Shown: positions 54,265 through 64,000 of the stretch, piece after piece
Numbering within the stretch: the first letter of the stretch is position 1
Layout of the letters: the number at the start of each line of letters is the position of its first letter
From: Marivivens geojensis
Lineage (GTDB): Bacteria > Pseudomonadota > Alphaproteobacteria > Rhodobacterales > Rhodobacteraceae
NCBI RefSeq assembly: GCF_023540835.1
Contig: NZ_JALKCU010000003.1
Coordinates: forward strand, 1-64,000
Direction of reading: 5' to 3'
DNA: 64,000 bases
Program-made: the position numbers and the translations under genes
Notes under the pieces: generated by a model
Databases searched by the model: none
Told to the model about the DNA's origin: nothing
The model's input: the letters and a program-made list of their open reading frames with translations, nothing else

Positions 54265-54993
54265 CTAGAAAAGGAACCGAAACGCGCGTTTCAGTTCGGT
54301 CACGCCGTCACGCTGATACCAATGCCCGTGGGCAAGGATGACCTGTTCTGGTCCCCACGCTATCATCTGCTCAACCGCCTTCCGCAGTTGGTCACGATGT
54401 CCGTTAAAAGTCTGGCGCATATCGATCGGCATCTGCCCGTCAGGATGCTGAATGCGGGCGAACTTGGTAAGAATACGCATCCACCACGGTAGGGTGCGAC
54501 GTTCAAAATTCTCGATCAGATCGGTGAGGATCAGCGTTTTCGAATGTGCGTGATAAAATACGGCCTCGTGGTGGATTTTGCTGCCACGCACGATCATCTG
54601 GTCTAGCTGGCCTGCCCACGCATCGGGTGCCGTGTCGATAAGGTGTTCGTCGACGGTCAGCGGGACGTTATGTTTTGCGGCGCGCGCCTCAACCCCAGGG
54701 GCAACCCAAACCAGTGCCGCTGGATAGCGCGTTTTCCAATCGTGGAGCGAGGCGTAGTGAATCCAGTTCGGCCCGATTAAATGCCGCACGGGGCCGATTT
54801 TGTTGATCTGTGCGATGAGTTTGTCATCGGGCCTGATTGGGGAGTGAATCCACAGGCCGCCATCGGCCAGCCGCACAATCGTCATTCGGGTCGGGAAGGG
54901 GAGGCCGTAAAATGAAATATGCGGACCATCTGCAATCCAGATGTCCGGTCCAATCGGCTTGAGCGTGTTGAGGGGTTCGTAACCTGTCGTCAT
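54265..54993 (-). CDS. DUF4336 domain protein (metallo-beta-lactamase-like)
   Basis: A 242-residue protein of the DUF4336 family, distantly related to the metallo-beta-lactamase fold but with altered metal motifs (ADGPHISFYGLPFPTRMTIVRLADGGLWIHSP, HLIGPNWIHYASLHDW, ILTDLIENFE, VILAHGHWYQ). Function unknown. It follows lysS on the same strand by 39 bp. Its start codon lies in the 3' arm of a perfect 11-bp hairpin (54988-55016) and no ribosome site precedes it, suggesting poor or regulated translation. Confidence 0.8.
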   Translation of the reverse strand: MTTGYEPLNTLKPIGPDIWIADGPHISFYGLPFPTRMTIVRLADGGLWIHSPIRPDDKLIAQINKIGPVRHLIGPNWIHYASLHDWKTRYPAALVWVAPGVEARAAKHNVPLTVDEHLIDTAPDAWAGQLDQMIVRGSKIHHEAVFYHAHSKTLILTDLIENFERRTLPWWMRILTKFARIQHPDGQMPIDMRQTFNGHRDQLRKAVEQMIAWGPEQVILAHGHWYQRDGVTELKRAFRFLF

Positions 54994-55016
54994 GGGCGAA
55001 TGATGCGCCCATGACG
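54988..55016 (-). promoter_or_regulatory. Hairpin enclosing the DUF4336 start codon
   Basis: CGTCATGGGCG (54988-54998) and CGCCCATGACG (55006-55016) form a perfect 11-bp stem with a 6-base loop in the lysS-DUF4336 gap. The minus-strand ATG at 54991-54993 is within one arm. It may terminate lysS transcripts or occlude translation of the next gene; there is no T tract. Confidence 0.45.
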
Positions 55017-55032
55017 TAACAGGTTCAAGACG

Positions 55033-56610
55033 TTAGCCGAGGTTGCCGGCCAGACCGTCTTCGATCAGCTTGATGCTTTCTTCCACGCCATAGAGCGCGA
55101 TGAACCCACCGAAACGCGGACCTTGTGATGCGCCCAAGAGCACCTCGTAAAGGGCCTTAAACCAATCGCGGAGGTTCTCGAAATCGTGGTCCTTTCCAAC
55201 GGCAAAGACCATCGATTGCAGTTCTTCGGCGTCCAGACCACCGTCCCACGCCTTGAGGCGGGTGACCATGTCTTCCATGGCGGCACGCTCTTGGTCGTTC
55301 GGCGCGCGGTAGGTTTTCTCAGGCTTAACGAAGTCCTGATAGTAGCGCACGGCAAAGCCCGCGGCCTGATCCAGATCGGGGTGCGACTCTGGGCCTGCAT
55401 CGGGTGCGTAGCGCTGGATAAAGCCCCACATTGCGCCCTTGTCCTCTGCGCCCGAAACAGACGCAAGGTTGAGGAGCATCGAGAACGGAACGACCATGTT
55501 CGACTGCGGAACGTCGCCGTTGTGAATGTGGTAGACGGGGTTCGCCAGCTGACCTTTGGCATCCTGACCGTGGTAGGCGTTCAGCTGCTGATGATATTCG
55601 TCCATCATCTTTGGGATCACATCAAAGTGCAGGCGCTTTGCGGTCTTGGGCTTCAGGAACATGAAGTAGGACAGCGATTCCGTCGACGCATAGGTCAGCC
55701 ATTCGTCGATGGAGATGCCGTTGCCTTTGGACTTCGAAATCTTTTCGCCGTTCGCATCAAGGAACAGCTCATACACCATGTGGTTTGGCTTTTTCGCGCC
55801 GAGGATTTCCGAAATGCGATCGTAGATGTTGGTGTTGGTGGAGTGGTCCTTACCATACATCTCAAAATCGACGCCCAGTGCAGCCCAGCGTGCACCAAAG
55901 TCAGGCTTCCACTGGAGCTTCACGTTGCCGCCGGTGACAGGCAGTGTCCATTCTTTGCCCGTCTCGTCGTCAAAGGTGATCGTGTAGTTTTCGCGGTTCA
56001 CTTCCTTCATAGGCACGTAAAGAACGCGGCCCGTTTCAGGGTGGATCGGCAGAAAGATCGAATAAGTCGCCTGACGTTCGTCACGCAGCGAGGCCAGCAT
56101 CACTTTCATGATGTCGTCGTATTTATCGACAGCGCGTTTCAGAACCTCATCGAACTGGCCCGACTTGTAGAATTCGGTTGCCGAATAGAACTCGTACTCG
56201 AACCCAAAGGTATCGAGGAAACGGCGCAGCATCGCGTTGTTGTGGTGGCCGAAAGATTCGAATTCACCGAACGGATCGGGCACAGAGGTCAGCGGCTTTT
56301 GCTCGTGGTCTTTGAGCATGTCCTGATTGGGGACGTTGGTTGGAACCTTACGCATCCCGTCGAGGTCGTCTGAGAAACAGATCAGACGGGTCGGGATGTC
56401 CGAGATTTGGTGGAACGCGTTGCGGATCATCGTGGTCCGCAGAACTTCGCCAAAAGTGCCGATATGCGGCAGGCCCGACGGGCCGTAGCCTGTCTCGAAC
56501 AGAACGTATCCCTTTTCCGGCGGCGCCTTTTCATAGCGTTTGAGTAGGGCGCGGGCTTCTTCAAAGGGCCATGCCTTGCTCTCCATCGCTACTGCGCGCA
56601 CGTCGGTCAT
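55033..56610 (-). CDS. lysS: Class I lysyl-tRNA synthetase
   Basis: Charges tRNA-Lys with lysine. This is the class I (archaeal and alphaproteobacterial) enzyme, not the common class II LysS. The Rossmann catalytic domain shows the HIGH-like motif [14 protein letters not shown] and the KMSKS-like motif [11 protein letters not shown], plus [14 protein letters not shown] and YGKDHSTN. The alpha-helical anticodon domain fills the C-terminus. About 525 residues from the ATG at 56610. The open frame begins 17 codons earlier, but the conserved start is near [18 protein letters not shown]. Confidence 0.95.
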   Translation of the reverse strand: MTDVRAVAMESKAWPFEEARALLKRYEKAPPEKGYVLFETGYGPSGLPHIGTFGEVLRTTMIRNAFHQISDIPTRLICFSDDLDGMRKVPTNVPNQDMLKDHEQKPLTSVPDPFGEFESFGHHNNAMLRRFLDTFGFEYEFYSATEFYKSGQFDEVLKRAVDKYDDIMKVMLASLRDERQATYSIFLPIHPETGRVLYVPMKEVNRENYTITFDDETGKEWTLPVTGGNVKLQWKPDFGARWAALGVDFEMYGKDHSTNTNIYDRISEILGAKKPNHMVYELFLDANGEKISKSKGNGISIDEWLTYASTESLSYFMFLKPKTAKRLHFDVIPKMMDEYHQQLNAYHGQDAKGQLANPVYHIHNGDVPQSNMVVPFSMLLNLASVSGAEDKGAMWGFIQRYAPDAGPESHPDLDQAAGFAVRYYQDFVKPEKTYRAPNDQERAAMEDMVTRLKAWDGGLDAEELQSMVFAVGKDHDFENLRDWFKALYEVLLGASQGPRFGGFIALYGVEESIKLIEDGLAGNLG

Positions 56611-56711
56611 TGTGATACTCTCAGATTTATGGCCCGCCCCCATGGCAGGTCTCAAGCGCACTCCCTATTGCGACAGCGCCATGTCGTCAATAAATGAAGG
56701 GGTGTAACACG

Positions 56712-57143
56712 ATGGAGACGACAATGATCGAAGACGCCCCAATGACCGCTCAGGACGCACTGGTTGCCCTGATGATTGCCGTTTCCGCAAGCGACGCTGA
56801 CATCCGCACAGCGGAATTGGTTCGGATCAACAATATGATCAACCATTTGCCAGTATTCGCAGAATTCGATGAAATCCGTCTGCCGCGCCTGTCTCAGACC
56901 GTGTTTGATCTGCTGGAACAAGAAGACGGGTTGGACGCTTTGTTCGGCCTGATCCGCGATGCATTGCCCGAAAAACTATTTGAAACGGCCTATGCGTTGT
57001 CTTGCGATGTTGCGGCTGCAGATGGTCGGATCGAAGGCGCCGAGGCACGTATGTTGGAAGAAATCCGCCATGAGCTGGACATCGACCGTCTTCATGCCGC
57101 GGCAATCGAACGTGGTGCGCGTGCGCGTCATATGACGATTTAA
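56712..57143 (+). CDS. TerB-family tellurite-resistance-like protein
   Basis: A 143-residue acidic helical protein of the TerB/DjlA-N fold: TAQDALVALMIAVSASDADIRTAELVRINNMINHLPVF contains the first acidic metal-site helix pair, and ALSCDVAAADGRIEGAEARMLEEIRHELDID the second. TerB domains bind divalent metal and are often found without true tellurite resistance. It is divergent from lysS and convergent with dacB, whose stop codon overlaps its own. Start at 56712 (GGGGTGT upstream) or 56694. Confidence 0.85.
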   Translation: METTMIEDAPMTAQDALVALMIAVSASDADIRTAELVRINNMINHLPVFAEFDEIRLPRLSQTVFDLLEQEDGLDALFGLIRDALPEKLFETAYALSCDVAAADGRIEGAEARMLEEIRHELDIDRLHAAAIERGARARHMTI

Positions 57144-58627
57144 TAGCGGCCCCAACGTTTCAGTAGCACCTGTTGCAACGCCTTGGCGCGGTGGTTCCAT
57201 CCCACCGCGCCCGCAGGCACATCGTCAAGACTGCCTTCGGCGGCCATGCGTTCCCCGAGGTTGGCCGAGAAAATCGCGAATGCCAGTTCGCGACCCGCTT
57301 CCGTGTGGATGTATCCCGCAAGCGTTGAGACAAAATTCAGCGTGCCCGTTTTCGCTGCGATCTTGATCGGGGTCTCCATCGGACGACCGTTTTCGTCCTT
57401 GAGCGGGATGGACTTTAAAAGGGGGCGCAGTTGTGCCTCAACGCCTTCAGCAGTCAAGAACTTCACCATCTGCGCCGCGCTGACCTTCGAATCGCTTCCG
57501 AGGCCGGAGTGATCTTCGGCGGCGATCCGTGCCCCGGTGCGCTGGGCGATCCAATCGCACATGTGTTGGGCGGATCGGTGTTGGTCCTCGACTTCTCCAG
57601 CTAGGCGTGCGCTTGCGGTCAGTCCAATCGCCTCAGCCGTAAGGTTGGTCGAGTATTTGAGGCAATCGCGCACGACCAACGTCAGCGGTTCGCTGCTGTG
57701 GGTGACGAGCGTTGCGCCACGTGGGGCACGGCTGCGTTTCGTCGGCGTGGGCAGGGTGATGCCGTGGCTGCTGGCAAAACTGCGGAACACATCACCCGCA
57801 TAGAGCGCGGGTTGACGCACGGGGAGCCATCGAGAACCGTCGTTCCCCAGTGCACGCCGTGCAACAGTCCAGTCGTCGACCAATCCGTCGGCATCATAGG
57901 TGTAAACGGGCAGATCACGATCCACGACGCGCATCCGTGCCATATGGACTTCGGGGCGGTAAAGCTCGCTTCGGGCGTCGAGGCTGACGCGGTAGTCCCC
58001 AGCCGTCCGCGCCCATTCGAAATAGACGCGGTTAAAGTTCAGGTTCAGCCCTGAAACCGCAGGGTTATAGCCCAGATGGTCAAGCTGGTCAGGGTCAATT
58101 TCGTTGATGTAGGGCAGGGCGCCGTTCCAGACTTCGAACCCGCCGTGCACCTCACGCAGCCCCGTCGCGGCAAGCAGCTCTGCCATCGCGGCAAGGTCAT
58201 CAGTGACCAAGGTCGGATCGCCGCCACCCGCCAAGATCAGCGTGCCATCCAACACACCGTCGGTGATCGTGCCTTCTGCGCGAAGGGTGGTCTTGAATTG
58301 GTAATGCGGCCCGAGAGCCTCGAGACCGTAAACCGATGTCAGGGTTTTCGTCACGCTCGCCGGGGGGAGAGGCACATGCGCCGAGCCGCGTTCGATGACC
58401 TCGCCTGTTTGGGCGTCAGCTATGACAAAGCCCGTAGTGCCGCCCAATCGGGCATTTGCGATCAAGTCTTCGACCTCGGGGCGGGTCACTGGGCGAGGGG
58501 CGGGTGGCCAAAGAGCTGGCCGTTCGGTCGGGCGGGGTGATTGCGTAGGTGCGCCGGCTAAGGCGATGGACGCGCTAGACGACAAGAGGCCGATCACTGC
58601 GGCGCGGCGTGTTAGCCGAACCGTCAT
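57140..58627 (-). CDS. dacB: D-alanyl-D-alanine carboxypeptidase/endopeptidase (PBP4 type)
   Basis: A periplasmic class C penicillin-binding protein that trims or cleaves peptidoglycan cross-links. The N-terminal signal [21 protein letters not shown] has a twin-arginine look. Active-site motifs are SVTKT (SXXK, in [14 protein letters not shown]), STN ([12 protein letters not shown]) and KTG ([16 protein letters not shown]), and the extra domain insertion typical of PBP4 lies between the first two. 495 residues. It overlaps nadD by ATGA. The order nadD-dacB is a feature of this lineage as far as I can judge. Confidence 0.92.
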   Translation of the reverse strand: MTVRLTRRAAVIGLLSSSASIALAGAPTQSPRPTERPALWPPAPRPVTRPEVEDLIANARLGGTTGFVIADAQTGEVIERGSAHVPLPPASVTKTLTSVYGLEALGPHYQFKTTLRAEGTITDGVLDGTLILAGGGDPTLVTDDLAAMAELLAATGLREVHGGFEVWNGALPYINEIDPDQLDHLGYNPAVSGLNLNFNRVYFEWARTAGDYRVSLDARSELYRPEVHMARMRVVDRDLPVYTYDADGLVDDWTVARRALGNDGSRWLPVRQPALYAGDVFRSFASSHGITLPTPTKRSRAPRGATLVTHSSEPLTLVVRDCLKYSTNLTAEAIGLTASARLAGEVEDQHRSAQHMCDWIAQRTGARIAAEDHSGLGSDSKVSAAQMVKFLTAEGVEAQLRPLLKSIPLKDENGRPMETPIKIAAKTGTLNFVSTLAGYIHTEAGRELAFAIFSANLGERMAAEGSLDDVPAGAVGWNHRAKALQQVLLKRWGRY

Positions 58628-59241
58628 GCGTCTGCCTTGCCGTGATCCCATTCTCCCTTATCACGGATCGCGGTGCTCGATGCATGAGAGAGCGGGTGGT
58701 TCACATAGCACCACGCGGGCGCGTTATAGTAGCCAAGCACGGTTGATGCGCGAGGGTCCAGTTGCGCCCCCCTGAACATCCGCGCCATTTTCGAAGTTCG
58801 CGCCTTAACGCCATACTCTGGGCGTGCAACGACCCCGATAGGCACCGAATTGGCGATCTGTTCCCAGTTCTGCCAACGGTCAAACTGTGACAGGTTATCG
58901 GCCCCCATCAGCCAAACGAACCGTACACCGCGATAGCGGTTTTGTAGGGCAGCGATGGTTTCGGCGGTGTAGCGCGTACCGAGCCGCTCTTCGATTCCAG
59001 TGACGATCACACGCGGGTCGCTGATGACCTTGCGGGCACGTTCAATGCGCAGGTCCAAGGGTGCTGGGCCGCGCTCTTTTAACGGGTTCCCCGGAGAGAC
59101 GAGCCACCACACGCGGTCCAGTCCGAAACGGCGCAAGGCCACTCGGGTGATATGGGCATGGCCTTCGTGGGCGGGGTCGAATGACCCGCCCAATAGGCCG
59201 ATCACCTGACCGGCTTGTGCAACTGGAAACCTCTGATCCAT
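58624..59241 (-). CDS. nadD: Nicotinate-nucleotide adenylyltransferase
   Basis: Adenylylates nicotinate mononucleotide to deamido-NAD in NAD biosynthesis. A 205-residue nucleotidyltransferase: [22 protein letters not shown] (phosphate-binding GXFXPXHXGH motif), [35 protein letters not shown] and the C-terminal SSTAIR-type motif in [11 protein letters not shown]. It precedes dacB on the same strand with a 4-bp overlap. Confidence 0.93.
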   Translation of the reverse strand: MDQRFPVAQAGQVIGLLGGSFDPAHEGHAHITRVALRRFGLDRVWWLVSPGNPLKERGPAPLDLRIERARKVISDPRVIVTGIEERLGTRYTAETIAALQNRYRGVRFVWLMGADNLSQFDRWQNWEQIANSVPIGVVARPEYGVKARTSKMARMFRGAQLDPRASTVLGYYNAPAWCYVNHPLSHASSTAIRDKGEWDHGKADA

Positions 59242-59288
59242 GGCTGACCAGAAACCGTGTGGCGGCTGAAAAGTAAAGCCGCTGTTTG

Positions 59289-60317
59289 TTATTCCAGCTC
59301 TGACGACCGCGCCCAGAGGTTGATCTGTTCCTCATTTGCATAGGTGTCGATCAGCGCCAGTTCATCGGCGGTGAAATCGAGGTTTCCGATTGCGCCACAG
59401 CAATCCACGACCTGTGACGCCTTGGACGCACCGATCAACGCCGTTGTCACCCGACCACCGCGCAGCACCCACGCAATCGCCATTTGGGCGAGTGTTTGAC
59501 CACGGCCCTCTGCGATTTCGTTTAGTTTGCGGATGTTGTTCAGAACACGTTCGTCCAGAACATTTGGATCGAGGCTCTTGCCCTGAACTGCACGACCTTC
59601 GGTTACACCACCGAGGTATTTGTTTGTCAGCATCCCTTGGGCCAGCGGAGTGAATGCAATCGACCCAACCCCGAGGTCGTCCAGCGTATCTAGCAAACCG
59701 TCATGTTCGACCCAACGGTTGAGCATGTTGTAACTGGGCTGGTGGATCAACAGCGGCACGCCCATGTCCTTGAGGATCGCGGCAGCTTCGCGGCTGCGTT
59801 GCGAATTGTAGGACGAGATGCCGATATAGAGCGCCTTGCCCGACCGCCAGATGTGCTCCAACGCGCCCATCGTTTCTTCGAGCGGGGTTTCGGGGTCAAA
59901 GCGATGCGAATAGAAGATATCGACGTAATCCAGACCCATTCGTTTCAGCGATTGGTCACAGGATGCGATCAGATACTTGCGGCTTCCCCATTCGCCGTAG
60001 GGGCCAGGCCACATGTCATAGCCCGCCTTGGACGAAATGATCAGTTCGTCGCGATAGCCTGCGAAGTCGGTCTTTAGGATTTCGCCAAAGGCTTCTTCGG
60101 CGGACCCTGCGGGCGGGCCGTAGTTGTTCGCCAAATCAAAATGCGTGATGCCAAGGTCGAACGCCGTCTGGCAGATGTCGCGTTTTGTTTGGTGCGGTGT
60201 GTCATGCCCGAAATTGTGCCAAAGGCCGAGCGAGATCGCAGGTAGTTTCAGGCCGGAATTCCCGCATTTGCGGTAGACCATTTTCGAATAACGGTCTTCG
60301 GCTGGTGTGTATGTCAT
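59289..60317 (-). CDS. Aldo/keto reductase of the YghZ/potassium-channel-beta type
   Basis: A 342-residue NADPH-dependent aldo/keto reductase resembling E. coli YghZ (L-glyceraldehyde-3-phosphate reductase): [17 protein letters not shown], catalytic [74 protein letters not shown] and [11 protein letters not shown]. The ATG at 60317 has GGGAGG upstream; the earlier frame to 60428 lacks one. It probably detoxifies aldehydes such as methylglyoxal. Confidence 0.9.
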   Translation of the reverse strand: MTYTPAEDRYSKMVYRKCGNSGLKLPAISLGLWHNFGHDTPHQTKRDICQTAFDLGITHFDLANNYGPPAGSAEEAFGEILKTDFAGYRDELIISSKAGYDMWPGPYGEWGSRKYLIASCDQSLKRMGLDYVDIFYSHRFDPETPLEETMGALEHIWRSGKALYIGISSYNSQRSREAAAILKDMGVPLLIHQPSYNMLNRWVEHDGLLDTLDDLGVGSIAFTPLAQGMLTNKYLGGVTEGRAVQGKSLDPNVLDERVLNNIRKLNEIAEGRGQTLAQMAIAWVLRGGRVTTALIGASKASQVVDCCGAIGNLDFTADELALIDTYANEEQINLWARSSELE

Positions 60318-60450
60318 ATCATCCTCCCTCGTGTTGGCGCTAACTTGATCCGAAAGATGGTGTTGAGCAAGCGGATTGCAAGCCGCGCCGCATTGCCCCT
60401 CGTCGCCATGATCGCTATCTAGGGCCAAACCAGATTCAGAGGATCACCCA

Positions 60451-62106
<1,656 letters not shown>

Positions 62107-62120
62107 TACGATCCAGTCAA

Positions 62121-62147
62121 AGCCGCAGCCCCGCGCTGCGGCTTTTT
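62121..62147 (+). terminator. Rho-independent terminator of ettA
   Basis: AGCCGCAGC (62121-62129) pairs with GCTGCGGCT (62135-62143), loop CCCGC, followed by TTTTT. Fifteen bases after the ettA stop. Confidence 0.88.
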
Positions 62148-62167
62148 CATTCTCAAGGAACAGAGCC

Positions 62168-62353
62168 TTGGCCGCAGCACTCATCCTCTTTTTCTCAACG
62201 CTTGGTGCCGTCAGTGCGGCCCTGTCGGTTTGGCTCTTCGACTCGGGTATTGGCGTAGCTGCATTGCTCTACGCTGCCATCGGTTTGGGCATCCCAGCGG
62301 CGATTGTGATCATTCGTCATTCCGGTGAGGATTGTGGTCCCGACGATCAGTGA
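62168..62353 (+). CDS. Small two-helix membrane protein
   Basis: A 61-residue hypothetical protein: ALILFFSTLGAVSAALSVWLF and GVAALLYAAIGLGIPAAIVII are two probable transmembrane helices, followed by a short acidic tail. It starts with TTG at 62168, with AAGGA 7 bp upstream, right after the ettA terminator. It overlaps the end of the convergent MFS gene by a few bases. Function unknown. Confidence 0.5.
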   Translation: MAAALILFFSTLGAVSAALSVWLFDSGIGVAALLYAAIGLGIPAAIVIIRHSGEDCGPDDQ

Positions 62354-63540
62354 TCAGCCTTGGTCGTGACAAAGATTACGACGCATCCAGCAACCAAAAC
62401 AGCTGACAAAACGAACGGAGCACCGGGGAGGTAGCCCCAGCCGCCCGACGTGAACGCCCAGAAAATCCACGTCATAATCAGAGGCGAGATCGCCATGCCA
62501 ACCGCGTTGATGGATTGGACGACGCCTTGCAATTCGCCTTGTTGGTTGTCGGGGGTGGCGCGGGACATGATGCCTTGGATCGTCGGACCGGAAATAGAAC
62601 CGAGCGCCATCACGGGCGTCAATGCGAGAACCATCCAACCGTTGTCGACAAAGACCACGAGAAGCATGCCGACAATATCTACTATAAAGCCAGCAATCAC
62701 CGTTTTACGATCCCCGAGTATGCGGAGGATCGGGCGGATCAGGACCGCTTGGACCACGGCCATTGAGATACCGAATGCGGCGAGCGATAGGCCGATCATC
62801 GTCGGATCCCATCCGAATTTCTCTTTGCCGAAATACGCCCAGATCGCGGGGTAGACGAAATGCGCAACGCTAAAGACGAAGATGATCAAAAGCATCGGCG
62901 ATTGACCAGGCAATGACCCAATCGCACGGAACGCCGACAAGGGGTTTGCGCGTTTGATATCAAAGCTGCGGCGGTTTTCTTTTGAAACGGTCTCTGGCAG
63001 CACAAAAAGCCCAAAGACAAAGTTCGCCGCGGCAAAGATCGCCGCAGCATAGAACGGCGCACGCGTGCCGAGATCGGCGAGGAATCCGCCAATCATCGGT
63101 CCAACGACAAAGCCCACGCCAAAGGCCGCACCGATTAGGCCAAAGTTCGCAGCTTTTTCTTCGGGTTTTGAAATGTCGGCCATATAAGCGCCCGCCGTTG
63201 TGTGGGTCGCACCTGTGATGCCCCCGATAATCCGCCCGACCAGCAGCAGCCAGATGGTCCCCGCCACGGCCATAAGCAAGTAGTCCATCGCCATGATCAC
63301 GAGCGCGATCAGGAGGACGGGACGGCGACCAAAACTGTCAGAGATATTGCCGATCAGTGGCCCAAAGAGGAACTGCATCGCGGCAAAGACGGCGGTCAGG
63401 ATGCCGCCCCAAAACGCTGCGTTTCCAACATCGCCGCCGTGGATCTCTTGGATCAGGTCAGGCATGACGGGCATGATGATGCCGATACCCATCGCATCAA
63501 GCAGGACTGTGATCAGGATGAAGACGATAGGTAAGCGCAT
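62347..63540 (-). CDS. MFS drug/H+ antiporter of the TetA (TCR) type
   Basis: A 12-helix exporter of the major facilitator superfamily, 397 residues. Family motifs are [20 protein letters not shown] in helix 1 (TetA-like), the motif A loop [14 protein letters not shown], motif C-type [16 protein letters not shown], and a second-half [19 protein letters not shown]. It resembles TetA-class tetracycline efflux proteins, but homologues in this group are mostly chromosomal pumps of unknown substrate. The ATG at 63540 gives the family start. It follows the next gene by about 40 bp on the same strand. Confidence 0.88.
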   Translation of the reverse strand: MRLPIVFILITVLLDAMGIGIIMPVMPDLIQEIHGGDVGNAAFWGGILTAVFAAMQFLFGPLIGNISDSFGRRPVLLIALVIMAMDYLLMAVAGTIWLLLVGRIIGGITGATHTTAGAYMADISKPEEKAANFGLIGAAFGVGFVVGPMIGGFLADLGTRAPFYAAAIFAAANFVFGLFVLPETVSKENRRSFDIKRANPLSAFRAIGSLPGQSPMLLIIFVFSVAHFVYPAIWAYFGKEKFGWDPTMIGLSLAAFGISMAVVQAVLIRPILRILGDRKTVIAGFIVDIVGMLLVVFVDNGWMVLALTPVMALGSISGPTIQGIMSRATPDNQQGELQGVVQSINAVGMAISPLIMTWIFWAFTSGGWGYLPGAPFVLSAVLVAGCVVIFVTTKADH

Positions 63541-63581
63541 GTCAGGCTCCAATTGGCCCGACAGGAGTTAAACCATCGGGT

Positions 63582-63977
63582 TCACTTTGCAAGTGTGTTT
63601 AACCTGCCTAGCGCAAGCGCCATTTGTGGGAGGCACATGCGACGGGTCAGTCTCTCTGCGTCTGTGCCGCGTGCGGATTGGAGGCTGAGGTTCAGGCCAG
63701 TGATCAGGGCAACCAGTGCAGCGGCGAGTGGCGATGTGGCGGCTGACTGTTCAGCGGTCGTGACCATCCATGCGGTGAAATCGACAAAGGTCGTGTCGGC
63801 ATCGTCCCCAGCGAGGCCAAGGTTCAGACCCTTTGCCAAATCTGCATCTGCGATATGGCTCACCTTTAGGCGCGCAGCGAGCGGGGCAAGCGTGTCGGGC
63901 GCACCAAGACGTTCTGACATGATCGACAGAAATTGACGGAGGCGGAGCGCTTGGGCCGTGTCCTCGATCTGCGCCAT
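63582..63977 (-). CDS. Hypothetical protein, mostly helical
   Basis: A 131-residue protein I do not recognise. It is alanine- and leucine-rich, predicted helical, with FVDFTAWMVTTAEQSAATSPLAAALVALITGLNLSLQSARG in the second half and no signal peptide or clear membrane helix. It lies upstream of the MFS pump on the same strand and could share its transcript. AAGG lies about 12 bp before the ATG. Codon use resembles neighbours, so it is probably a real gene. Confidence 0.6.
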   Translation of the reverse strand: MAQIEDTAQALRLRQFLSIMSERLGAPDTLAPLAARLKVSHIADADLAKGLNLGLAGDDADTTFVDFTAWMVTTAEQSAATSPLAAALVALITGLNLSLQSARGTDAERLTRRMCLPQMALALGRLNTLAK

Positions 63978-64000
63978 GGTCGCACCTTCGCCAACGTAAG

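Overview
The window looks like a chromosomal stretch of a marine alphaproteobacterium of the Rhodobacterales (roseobacter type). The reasons are the roseobacter-style taurine cluster (tauR, TRAP transporter tauKLM, tauXY, xsc, YeiH-type exporter, pta), an NDUFS4-like accessory complex I protein next to uvrB, a class I lysyl-tRNA synthetase, moderately high G+C, and many ATGA start/stop overlaps. Taxonomy is inferred from gene content only.

Layout. 1-5 kb: initiator tRNA, an amidohydrolase, and a type I secretion ABC/HlyD pair. 5-7.5 kb: a decayed Gfo/Idh/MocA oxidoreductase, aroQ, and two divergent GntR/FCD regulators. 7.8-12.1 kb: a MYG1-family protein and a glycine betaine/proline-type ABC importer. 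12.3-14.1 kb: a small Glyoxalase_8-like gene coupled to a frameshifted MATE pump. 14.4-25.3 kb: the taurine catabolon (uptake, deamination, desulfonation by Xsc, sulfite export, Pta). 25.5-28 kb: isochorismatase-like protein with a MarR regulator, an AraC regulator and a cupin.

28.1-41.6 kb is the most interesting part. A GntR/UTRA regulator and a Gfo/Idh/MocA oxidoreductase diverge from a tightly packed run: SsuD-like monooxygenase, aldo/keto reductase, flavin reductase, sugar ABC importer, second YeiH-type sulfite exporter, glpD, glpK. This matches the oxidative sulfoquinovose monooxygenase (sulfo-SMO) pathway with the glycerol genes attached, as expected for growth on sulfoquinovosyl glycerol (SQGro). 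No GH31 sulfoquinovosidase is present. The Gfo/Idh/MocA protein is the best candidate for that step, as an NAD-dependent sulfoquinovosidase. glpD carries an apparent one-base frameshift.

41.8-48.1 kb: a LacI regulator diverges from a ugpBAEC glycerol-3-phosphate importer whose last gene is an endonuclease/exonuclease/phosphatase-fold protein instead of ugpQ. 48.2-64 kb is mostly housekeeping: NDUFS4-like protein, uvrB with a candidate SOS box, a 25-residue lipoprotein, a universal stress protein, a beta-helix protein of unknown role, a DUF4336 protein, lysS, a TerB-like protein, dacB, nadD, an aldo/keto reductase, ettA, a TetA-like MFS pump and a hypothetical.

Taken together, betaine, taurine, SQGro and glycerol phosphodiesters are all products of algae or plants. 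The left two thirds of the window reads as a set of uptake-plus-catabolism modules for such compounds. Sulfite from both sulfonate modules has its own YeiH-type exporter, and carbon enters as acetyl-CoA (taurine), glucose and DHAP (SQGro).
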